Below, piece after piece: positions 5,677 to 11,693 of a DNA stretch of 11,693 nt. The stretch is from positions 1-11,693 of the forward strand of contig QIHU01000508.1 in NCBI GenBank assembly GCA_003231035.1. The letters run 5' to 3'. Made by a program: the position numbers and the translations under genes. Every line of letters starts with the position of its first letter. The stretch's first letter is position 1. The notes beneath the pieces were generated by a model, which made no database searches, was not told the DNA's origin, and was given only the letters and a program-made list of their open reading frames with translations. The stretch is from Acidobacteriota bacterium. Its GTDB lineage: Bacteria; Acidobacteriota; Thermoanaerobaculia; Multivoradales; SZUA-115.

Positions 5677-5931
5677 ACTGCTCCTCCTTGAGCTGGTGAC
5701 GACAAAAAAACTATGCCAAGAGATCGTGCTGAACCGCACTTCTGAATACACGGCGGAACGCACGACCTGGCGTGCACAACCACGGGCAGAGCGGTCCGCT
5801 GAGAGTGGCTTTCTCATGCATGGGCATACAATTCAACTGCGTACGGGCGAGTCTTTATTTCTCGTATTCCTAAACCGATCTACCTCAAGTCTACCACTAA
5901 GTAGCCGAGAAACTAGCACTTGCGAGACTCT
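5677..5931 (-). promoter_or_regulatory. AT-richer leader/promoter region of the beta-barrel gene
   Basis: 255 bases between two minus-strand genes, visibly lower in GC than the coding regions. It must hold the promoter of the beta-barrel gene unless that gene is co-transcribed with the phosphoesterase upstream. I find no strong box pair; TTGAGG followed 16 bases later by TACGAG (5888 to about 5861 on the minus strand) is only a weak match. Small palindromes could be operator-like: GCACG/CGTGC around a 6-nt loop (5760-5775), AGCGGTCCGCT (5790-5800) and an ATGCAT-centred repeat (5816-5828). Confidence 0.35.
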
Positions 5932-6774
5932 CTAGGCAAACGATATGGAGGAGTCGGCCAGCGGTAGAATCTGCCGCAGATAGGGCTTGAGGCCGAGATG
6001 AGGGTCCCAGTCTTTGGGGTAGCCAAACGAGACTTCCTCGAAGCGCACGCCGTCGCGGGCGTGGGTGGCCCGAATATGGAGGTGGCCATAGACGACCGCC
6101 GCGGCGCGAAAACGCTGGTGCCAATCTTCGGTGCGCCGGGTTCCGCACCACGGTGAGAAACGCGGAACGCGGCGTAATTGGGCCATTTCCTGGCGCAGCG
6201 GGAAGTGGTTGATGAGAATCGTCTTGCCGCTGTGGGTGGCGAGCGCTCGCTCTAGCCGTTGTTCGCTCAGGGTGCAGCGAGCGGCACACCAATCCTGCCT
6301 GGAGGGGTACGGATCGGGGCGCAGGAGTATCTCATCCGCGCACACTACATTTTCTTCAGCGGCCCATTCCAAGACCCTCTCGGCGGTGACATCGTCTGGC
6401 CGAAAACTGTAATCGTAGAGTAGGAAGAGGGGTGCTAGGAGGTAGGATTCGCCGCCTCCTGGCCAGGCGACATAGGGGTCTTCGGGAGTGAGGACGCCAT
6501 GCTCACGGCAGATCTCGACCAGGCGGGCATAGTGTTGCGCACCGCGCGGTCCCTCGACTTTCGGCGAGGTCCACAGATCGTGGTTGCCAGGGACCCAGAG
6601 GAGTTGCGCGAACCGTTTGCCCAGCACGGTGAGTGCATAGCGTAGCGTCTTCTCTCCAGCGCCGACGTCACCGGCGATGATCAGCCAGTCGTCATTGTGG
6701 CGCGGCAGCGCCTCCAGCGCTTGGCGGTTGGCTTCGTGGTGCAGGTGGAGGTCGCTGATGGCATGGAGTCGCAT
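5932..6774 (-). CDS. Calcineurin-like metallophosphoesterase
   Basis: 280 residues with all the signature motifs of the two-metal calcineurin-like fold: SDLHLH (Asp8, His10), AGDVGAG (Asp36), GNHD (63-66), the NHFP histidine (His190) and YGHLHI (His231, His233). It should hydrolyse phosphoesters with two bound divalent metals. The substrate cannot be read from the sequence; relatives act on nucleotides, lipids or phosphoproteins. There is no signal peptide or membrane helix, so it is probably cytoplasmic. The ATG at 6774 puts MRLHAISDLHL at the very N-terminus, as is usual for the family, but has no ribosome site. A TTG at 6819 is in frame and has AAGGAG nine bases upstream, so a 15-residue longer form is possible. 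It is divergent from nfeD and upstream of the beta-barrel gene. Confidence 0.88.
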   Translation of the reverse strand: MRLHAISDLHLHHEANRQALEALPRHNDDWLIIAGDVGAGEKTLRYALTVLGKRFAQLLWVPGNHDLWTSPKVEGPRGAQHYARLVEICREHGVLTPEDPYVAWPGGGESYLLAPLFLLYDYSFRPDDVTAERVLEWAAEENVVCADEILLRPDPYPSRQDWCAARCTLSEQRLERALATHSGKTILINHFPLRQEMAQLRRVPRFSPWCGTRRTEDWHQRFRAAAVVYGHLHIRATHARDGVRFEEVSFGYPKDWDPHLGLKPYLRQILPLADSSISFA

Positions 6775-6837
6775 GGGAGGTCTTGGGGCCGCTCGGCACT
6801 TTACCAGGCCGTGGCCCAAGGCGAAGAACTCCTTGAA

Positions 6838-6865
6838 TTGACAATGGTTTGGGCCGGTCTATACT
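6838..6865 (+). promoter_or_regulatory. Sigma-70-type promoter of the nfeD operon
   Basis: TTGACA at 6838-6843 is a perfect -35 box. A 16-base spacer is followed by TATACT at 6860-6865, one base off the -10 consensus. A start six to eight bases beyond the -10 box falls at about 6872-6873, on the GTG chosen for nfeD, so the mRNA would have almost no leader. It lies between divergent genes and is the best promoter match in the window. Confidence 0.75.
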
Positions 6866-6872
6866 GGCTGAA

Positions 6873-8285
6873 GTGACTAGATCGAGTTCATCGAAGCTGG
6901 CCCGCCTTCGCGGGCGTCGCCACCGCGCTCACCTCTTGGTGGTGGGACTGTGGATCGCGGCGAGTTGGGTGCTGCCGCTTCTCGCCTGGGTGGCCGCTTC
7001 CGAGGCGGGAGAGGTGGAGGCCACCGGTGGCGTTTCGGCGATGCGGCCGGTAGTGCGCATTCGGCTGGATTCGATCGTTCATCCGGTGGCCGCGGACTTC
7101 CTGGTGCAGTCCCTCGACGAAGCGGACAGGATGGGGGCCGAGGTGGTGGTGGTGGAGTTGGACACGCCCGGAGGGCTGGCCACCTCGATGCACGAGATGA
7201 CGACCGCGATGCAAGAGGCGGTGACGCCGGTGGTGGTCTATGTGGCGCCTTCCGGTGCGCGAGCGGCTTCGGCGGGGTTTTTCATGCTAATGGCAGCCGA
7301 TATCGCGGCCATGGCGCCGGGAACCAACACTGGCGCCGCCGCCACCATCAACCTTGGGGGAGATGATCTCTCCGAGACTTTGCAACAGAAGGTCGAGCAG
7401 GATTCGCGTGCCGCGATCCGCGCCATGGCGCAGCGCCGAGGGCGCAATGTCGAGCTGGCGGAGTTGGCGATCACCGAGTCGAGAGCCTATAGCTCGAGCG
7501 AAGCGCTCGAGGGAGGGTTGATCGATTTCGTGGCCGGCGACTTCGAGCATCTTCTGGAGCAGCTAGAAGGGCGCGAGGTGACCAAGGTCGAAGGGCGGGA
7601 GCCTCAGCTTCTTTCCGTGGTCGGCGCTCCGGTGCGCGAACTGGAGATGACCAAGGTGCAGCATTTCCTGGCGGCGATCATCGGGCCGAACATCGCTCTG
7701 GCTTTGCTCTCGTTCGGTGGCATTGCACTGCTCATCGAACTCTACAATCCGGGCTCGATCCTACCCGGGGCGGTGGGTGCGATCTGTTTGATCTTGGGTG
7801 CCTTCGGGGTTTCAATGCTGCCGGTCAACTACGCGGGACTGGCCTTGATCGCGCTGGCGATGCTGCTGTTTATCGCTGAGATCAAAGTGATTAGTTACGG
7901 CCTGCTGACCGTCGGCGGGGTGATCTCGCTGGTCCTTGGCGGGCTGATTCTCTTTCGTAGCTCCGAGCCGGCGTTGCGGGTTAGCGTGGGCATGCTCGCC
8001 TCGGTCGCGACCTTCGCCTTGCTGGCCGCAGGTAGTTTGGCCTACCTGGCGCTCAGCGCCTCCCGCCAACAGGTGACCACGGGGGCCGAAGGGCTGGTGC
8101 ATCGGCGGGCCCAGGCGCGCACCGCGTTGGCGCCGCGCGGCAAGGTCTTTGTGCATGGCGAGCTGTGGGACGCGGTGAGCGACGCGCCGGTTGCGGCCGG
8201 CGCCCAAGTGGAAGTGGTGGCGGTGGATCGTCTGACGCTCCAAGTTCGTCCCGTGCTCGCTGCCGAGCCCGAGGAGCACACCTGA
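6873..8285 (+). CDS. nfeD: NfeD-family membrane-bound serine protease (ClpP class)
   Basis: 470 residues from GTG 6873, a full-length NfeD. A basic n-region and hydrophobic segment (about 21-42) export the N-terminus. A ClpP-class protease domain follows (about 58-225), with LDTPGGL (97-102), PSGARAASAG with nucleophile Ser133, and APGTNTGAA (148-156). The conserved Lys173 in QQKVEQD completes a Ser-Lys dyad as known from archaeal relatives. Then come about four to five membrane helices (about 266-292, 298-318, 320-340, 342-362, 373-395) and a C-terminal OB-fold domain (about 400-460). The family cleaves the C-terminus of its stomatin partner, which is the next gene, 34 bases on. The frame is open to a TTG at 6849, but that codon lies between the promoter boxes. 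No ribosome site precedes the GTG, which fits leaderless translation. Confidence 0.9.
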   Translation: MTRSSSSKLARLRGRRHRAHLLVVGLWIAASWVLPLLAWVAASEAGEVEATGGVSAMRPVVRIRLDSIVHPVAADFLVQSLDEADRMGAEVVVVELDTPGGLATSMHEMTTAMQEAVTPVVVYVAPSGARAASAGFFMLMAADIAAMAPGTNTGAAATINLGGDDLSETLQQKVEQDSRAAIRAMAQRRGRNVELAELAITESRAYSSSEALEGGLIDFVAGDFEHLLEQLEGREVTKVEGREPQLLSVVGAPVRELEMTKVQHFLAAIIGPNIALALLSFGGIALLIELYNPGSILPGAVGAICLILGAFGVSMLPVNYAGLALIALAMLLFIAEIKVISYGLLTVGGVISLVLGGLILFRSSEPALRVSVGMLASVATFALLAAGSLAYLALSASRQQVTTGAEGLVHRRAQARTALAPRGKVFVHGELWDAVSDAPVAAGAQVEVVAVDRLTLQVRPVLAAEPEEHT

Positions 8286-8319
8286 ACGTGACTCTAGAGC
8301 CACAAAGGAGAAAAGAAAA

Positions 8320-9078
8320 ATGGCGGGAGTAGTGATCATTCCGATCGTCCTGGTGGTCGTCTATTTATTGACCTGCATCAAGATCGTCAAGGAGTACGAG
8401 CGGGCTGTCGTCTTCCGTCTTGGGAGACTGATCGCGGAGCCTAAGGGGCCTGGGGTCGTCATTGTGCTGCGACCGATCGATCGCATTGAGATGGTTTCGT
8501 TGCGCACCCTGGTGCACGATGTTCCTTCGCAGGACATCATCACCAAGGACAACGTTTCGGTGAAAGTCAACGCGGTGGTCTACTTCCGCGTCATCGACCC
8601 GACCAAGGCGATCGTCGAGGTTGAGAACTTTCTCTATGCCACCAGCCAGCTGGCGCAAACCACCCTGCGCTCGGTTCTCGGCCAGGTGGAGCTGGACGAG
8701 CTGCTTTCAGAACGCGAGCAGCTGAACATCAACTTACAGACCATCCTCGACGCGCAGACCGATCCCTGGGGGATCAAGGTGGGCAACGTCGAGGTCAAGC
8801 ACGTGGATCTACCCTCGGACATGCAGCGGGCGATGGCCCGGCAAGCCGAGGCTGAGCGTGAGAAGCGGGCCAAGGTCATCCACGCCGAAGGTGAGTACCT
8901 GTCGTCCCAGCGCTTGGCCGACGCCGCGGATATCGTCTCCCAGAATCCGGTGACCCTGCAACTGCGCTACCTCCAGACGTTGGCCGAAATGTCGACGGAG
9001 CAGAATTCCACCATTATCTTCCCATTGCCAATCGATCTATTCAAGGCCTTTGCCGGTAACTCCAAGAATCAAGAGTAG
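8320..9078 (+). CDS. Stomatin-like SPFH-domain membrane protein (slipin)
   Basis: 252 residues. An N-terminal membrane segment (about 4-20) is followed by the SPFH/band-7 domain (about 21-180), with YERAVVFRLGRL, KGPGVVIVLRPIDRI and the typical LRTLVHDVPSQDIITKDNVSVKVNAVVYFRV. Next are a charged helix with AEAEREKRAKVIHAEGE (176-192) that mediates oligomerisation in the family, and a C-terminal hydrophobic patch TIIFPLPIDLF (231-241). That patch is the kind of segment cut by NfeD-type proteases. Such proteins form ring-like scaffolds in membrane microdomains and affect membrane protein turnover. The start has AAGGAG nine bases upstream. Linkage to nfeD is the classical arrangement, so function with NfeD is a strong inference. 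Confidence 0.93.
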   Translation: MAGVVIIPIVLVVVYLLTCIKIVKEYERAVVFRLGRLIAEPKGPGVVIVLRPIDRIEMVSLRTLVHDVPSQDIITKDNVSVKVNAVVYFRVIDPTKAIVEVENFLYATSQLAQTTLRSVLGQVELDELLSEREQLNINLQTILDAQTDPWGIKVGNVEVKHVDLPSDMQRAMARQAEAEREKRAKVIHAEGEYLSSQRLADAADIVSQNPVTLQLRYLQTLAEMSTEQNSTIIFPLPIDLFKAFAGNSKNQE

Positions 9079-9090
9079 GAACCCCTCGCC

Positions 9091-9873
9091 ATGGCTGAGC
9101 CGCAAGAACCGAGTTACTACGAGATCGCCCTGACCCACCGCCAGGTGCTCTTTGGCTTCGTCATCCTCTTGGGATGCTTGATGGCGGCCTTCTTCTCCGG
9201 GGTGTGGATGGGGCGTGGAGGAGAAGGGGTACAAGTCGCGGCCGCGGAGCCGGTTGCACAGGAGGCGCGGGAGACGGCGAGTACCCTGCCCGAAGTGAAT
9301 TTCTTCTCGGAAAAAGAGACCTCGCTTCCAGCCAACGAAGCTGATTCCAACGCTGGCTCCACCCCTGGAAGTGAAACCAGGCCCACGGCCAATGACAAAA
9401 CCCCGGTGCAGTTGAGCCAGGAGGCCAAGCTGAGGCGGCGGGCGCGGATTCGCCAGCGTCGAGAGGAAGAGGCCCGGAAAGCGGCGCGGGCCCAGCAAGT
9501 CGCGGTGGATGACCAACAGGTGGCCCCAGGGTCGACCGCGAAGCCGCCCGTCGAGAAAGTCACACCTCCGGAACCGACTCCGGCGAGAGCCGCTCAGCCC
9601 AAGCCGGCAGCCCCGACTTCGGCAGCCGTGCCCACGGCGACGCAGCGCTTTGTGATTCAGGTGCTGTCCACCCGCGATCGCTCCAAGGCGCAGGATGTCG
9701 TCGATCGGCTCAAGGCGGCTGGTTACAGCACCTTGATGTCAACCTTCGAGCAAAACTCCCAAGTGATGCACCGAGTTCGCGTCGGTCCCTTCTCAAGCCG
9801 GGCCGAGGCGGAGAGGGCCAGAAACACGGTTCAGAGCCAGTTCAAGCTCGACACCTGGGTAACCACGGAGTGA
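9091..9873 (+). CDS. Single-pass membrane protein with C-terminal SPOR domain
   Basis: 260 residues. A short cytoplasmic N-terminus is followed by one membrane helix (about 19-40), then a Glu/Ala/Pro-rich linker with a highly charged, probably helical stretch (107-135, many Arg and Glu). A Pro/Ala-rich spacer (150-182) leads to a SPOR domain at 186-259, with RFVIQVLS at its start and RVRVGPFSSRAEAERA near its end. SPOR domains bind peptidoglycan stripped of stem peptides at the division septum, so this protein probably has its C-terminus in the periplasm and may go to the septum. It follows the stomatin gene by 12 bases, and its ribosome site (TAGGA) overlaps the stomatin stop codon, implying co-translation. 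It also overlaps the lnt start by four bases. Confidence 0.9.
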   Translation: MAEPQEPSYYEIALTHRQVLFGFVILLGCLMAAFFSGVWMGRGGEGVQVAAAEPVAQEARETASTLPEVNFFSEKETSLPANEADSNAGSTPGSETRPTANDKTPVQLSQEAKLRRRARIRQRREEEARKAARAQQVAVDDQQVAPGSTAKPPVEKVTPPEPTPARAAQPKPAAPTSAAVPTATQRFVIQVLSTRDRSKAQDVVDRLKAAGYSTLMSTFEQNSQVMHRVRVGPFSSRAEAERARNTVQSQFKLDTWVTTE

Positions 9874-11423
9874 CCCCAACGCAGCGCGCTGTCCACAGGA
9901 TGGCGGCGCCGGCCAACCGGGCAGCGGCCTGGTTGCCGTGGCTCCTCGCGGTGGGGGGAGGGGCAATCTGGGGGCTCCAGTTCGGCCGCCAGGGCAACCT
10001 GCTAACCCCCTGGTGGTCCTTCGCACCCTTCCTCTGGCTGCTGAGCTACCGCCGGCCCGGTCGCTTGGGTTGGGTGCACGGCTTCGCTACCTGGACGATC
10101 GCTTTGTGGTGGCTCGTGCCCACGCTGCGCCAATACGGCGAGTTGCACCCGCTGCTCGCCACCGCTGGCTTGGCCAGCATGGGCCTCACCTTTGGTCTGT
10201 ACCATGCACTGGCTGCGTGGCTGGCGGCGGCGGCCTGGCGCCGCGGTGGACTGGCGGCGTGGCTGGGGCCGGCGGCGATCTGGGTCTGTTGCGAGTGGCT
10301 GCGCAGCCATCTACTGAGCGGCCTGCCATGGAATTTGACCGGCTACGCCTGGGTCGCCATTCCCGGCGCACTGCCGTTGACCGCCTGGGTGGGCACCTAT
10401 GGCCTTTCTTTCCTGGTCATCTTCGCCAACACCGGCGTGGCATTGGCCGCGGTGCGCCGCCGATGGGAGCCGCTGGCCATCGGCGTTCTACTGCCGCTGG
10501 CGATTCTCGCCCCGGCGGCGCGCTGGGCCAGTGGCGCCGGAGACGGCGCCGCCGCGGACAAGCCGGTGGCGGCGAACCCAGTGCGCTTGATTCAGCCCAA
10601 CATCCCTAACCGCGTACCGTTCGATTGGGCGAAGAGCCAGGAGGACTACGGGCGGCTGATCGATCTGTCGCGGCGTGCCTGTAACGAGCCCGGGGCCTTG
10701 CTTCTGTGGCCAGAGAGTGCCGCCTTCCCGCTCGTCTTGGGCCGAGATCTACAGCTCGACCGTGACATCGCCGCCCTCAACCGGGCGGGTTGTTCGGTGC
10801 TCCTCAACAATCCAACCCGAGGGGCCGGCGAGCGCTGGTTCAACTCGGCACTTCTGCTGTCTCCAAACGCTGAACCCGCGCGTTACGACAAGGTCCATCT
10901 GGTGCCTTTCGGGGAGTACGTACCGCTGCGCGGGAAACTGGCCTTTTTCGATAGCTTGACGCGCAACGCCGGAGACTTCAGCGCCGCCGAGAAACCGGTT
11001 CTACTGCCCTGGAACGGCGAGCGGATCGGCCTCTCGATCTGTTACGAGATAGCCTTCCCCGAAGAGGTCGCCGCTCGCGTCCGCCAGGGGGCTACGCTCT
11101 TGGTGACGATCACCAATGACGCTTGGTACGGCGACACTTTCGCCCCCTGGCAGCACTTCCGTGCCGCTCGCTTCCGCGCCGCCGAGAGCCGCCGCACCTT
11201 ACTGCGCGCCGCCATCACCGGAGTCTCCGGCATCATCGGACCCGACGGCTCGGTGCGCGCTCGCTCCGCCGTGGGCGAGACCCTCACCCTGCAAACCAAG
11301 GTCAGTGGCCGCACCGACCTGAGCCCCTACACGAAGTGGCCTTGGCTGGTGCCGCTGCTCTGTTTGCTAGTGGCGATCGGCTGTCTGTGGAGGGCTCGCA
11401 AGCCAGCAGCTCAGCGTTCCTGA
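9870..11423 (+). CDS. lnt: Apolipoprotein N-acyltransferase
   Basis: 517 residues, the usual Lnt length. The N-terminal half has about six membrane helices, including a GLPWNLTGYAW signature at 151-161. A nitrilase-like periplasmic domain (about 235-480) follows, then a last helix (491-507). The catalytic Glu-Lys-Cys set is intact: Glu282 in LLLWPESAAFP, Lys341 in YDKVHLVPFGEYVPLRG and Cys391 in GLSICYEIAFPEE. Lnt adds the third acyl chain to the N-terminal Cys of lipoproteins in the inner membrane; the lipoprotein at 2387-3913 would be a client. The GTG at 9870 overlaps the previous stop (GTGA), typical of translational coupling. An ATG at 9900 is an alternative start, ten codons in. It is the last gene of the operon and ends one base from the stop of the opposing gene. 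Confidence 0.95.
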   Translation: MTPTQRAVHRMAAPANRAAAWLPWLLAVGGGAIWGLQFGRQGNLLTPWWSFAPFLWLLSYRRPGRLGWVHGFATWTIALWWLVPTLRQYGELHPLLATAGLASMGLTFGLYHALAAWLAAAAWRRGGLAAWLGPAAIWVCCEWLRSHLLSGLPWNLTGYAWVAIPGALPLTAWVGTYGLSFLVIFANTGVALAAVRRRWEPLAIGVLLPLAILAPAARWASGAGDGAAADKPVAANPVRLIQPNIPNRVPFDWAKSQEDYGRLIDLSRRACNEPGALLLWPESAAFPLVLGRDLQLDRDIAALNRAGCSVLLNNPTRGAGERWFNSALLLSPNAEPARYDKVHLVPFGEYVPLRGKLAFFDSLTRNAGDFSAAEKPVLLPWNGERIGLSICYEIAFPEEVAARVRQGATLLVTITNDAWYGDTFAPWQHFRAARFRAAESRRTLLRAAITGVSGIIGPDGSVRARSAVGETLTLQTKVSGRTDLSPYTKWPWLVPLLCLLVAIGCLWRARKPAAQRS

Positions 11424-11424
11424 T

Positions 11425-11693
11425 CTATGGATTCGCCCCTCCCGCGAAAGCAGCGGTATCTCCGACGCTGGCAAAGCGACGTGCCGGATTCTCGTAGATC
11501 TTGACTTCGCCGGTCTCGGTGTCGGTCACCGTCAGGCGGTAGGCGACGTTGGATAGTGCGCCGTAGAAGACCCAGAAGTGGCCGTTCAGCGGCCGGCCGT
11601 CGAGCACCTTGAGGACCACCTCGATGTTGCTCGAGTTGAAGAACCAGAAGTAGCCGGTATCGGTGGTCAGCGCCACCGCCGTGCCGGTGCCCG
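11425..11693 (-). CDS. C-terminal part of a probable secreted protein (Acidobacteriota-type module)
   Basis: The gene enters from the right edge, and 89 codons plus the stop are visible. The frame is open to the end of the window, reading GTGTAVALTTD at the edge, so the GTG at 11676 is an internal valine and not a start. The visible part is a compact, beta-rich, aromatic module (GYFWFFNSSNIEVVLKVLDG, then GHFWVFYGALSNVAYRL, then TDTETGEVKIYENP) ending ...SVGDTAAFAGGANP. I recall such C-terminal modules in many large exported proteins of Thermoanaerobaculia-type Acidobacteriota, often after metal-binding or repeat domains. Their role is not known to me. The rest of the protein cannot be judged from here. 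Confidence 0.8.
   Translation of the reverse strand, partial: GTGTAVALTTDTGYFWFFNSSNIEVVLKVLDGRPLNGHFWVFYGALSNVAYRLTVTDTETGEVKIYENPARRFASVGDTAAFAGGANP

Noticed and set aside
11425..11676. An 83-residue complete small protein starting at GTG 11676
   Set aside because: The frame continues to the window edge with sequence typical of the same module, so the GTG is an internal valine of a truncated larger gene.

Overview
The window is a GC-rich stretch of a Gram-negative, double-membrane bacterium. It encodes a lipoprotein-type signal, apolipoprotein N-acyltransferase (Lnt), a beta-barrel protein ending in Phe and a SPOR-domain protein. The C-terminal module of the partial gene at the right edge (core GYFWFF, ending near SVGDTAAF) resembles one I associate with Thermoanaerobaculia-type Acidobacteriota. 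That placement comes from memory of the family, not from a search. I see no mobile element, CRISPR array, phage gene or rRNA gene.

Left part (1-2250, all minus strand): the first 35 codons of a membrane protein leave the left edge, possibly RnfD/NqrB-like. Upstream of it are a small secreted His/Arg/Tyr-rich protein with 10-residue tandem repeats and an atypical NRAMP-superfamily transporter that lacks the classical metal-site motifs. A short divergent region with a strong hairpin leads into a plus-strand, lipid-anchored sulfatase/alkaline-phosphatase-superfamily hydrolase (2387-3913), followed by a small unrecognised soluble protein (4003-4347).

Middle (4348-4962): about 615 bases without a convincing gene but rich in inverted repeats. 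These are a tRNA-like stretch, a 14-bp perfect stem closing a 47-nt interior, a GC-rich hairpin, an A/T-rich terminator-like hairpin and two tandem copies of a hairpin with the same GGCGA loop. The last three lie downstream of a minus-strand outer-membrane beta-barrel gene (4963-5676). Next come an AT-richer leader region and a minus-strand calcineurin-like metallophosphoesterase (5932-6774).

Right part (6873-11423, plus strand): a compact membrane operon of NfeD (membrane serine protease of the ClpP class), a stomatin-type SPFH protein, a single-pass SPOR protein and Lnt. Spacings are 34, 12 and -4 bases. A near-consensus sigma-70 promoter (6838-6865) would start transcription almost exactly at the GTG codon of nfeD, suggesting a leaderless mRNA. 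NfeD and stomatin form a known pair in membrane quality control and microdomains. SPOR links to septal peptidoglycan and Lnt to the last step of lipoprotein maturation, so the operon as a whole looks devoted to the cell envelope. Lnt converges with the partial gene at the right edge, with a single base between the stop codons.

I did not find a clear new multi-gene system. The items most worth a second look are the structured intergenic region 4411-4956, the leaderless nfeD promoter, the leader hairpin of the lipoprotein hydrolase, and the NRAMP-like transporter with a rebuilt metal site.
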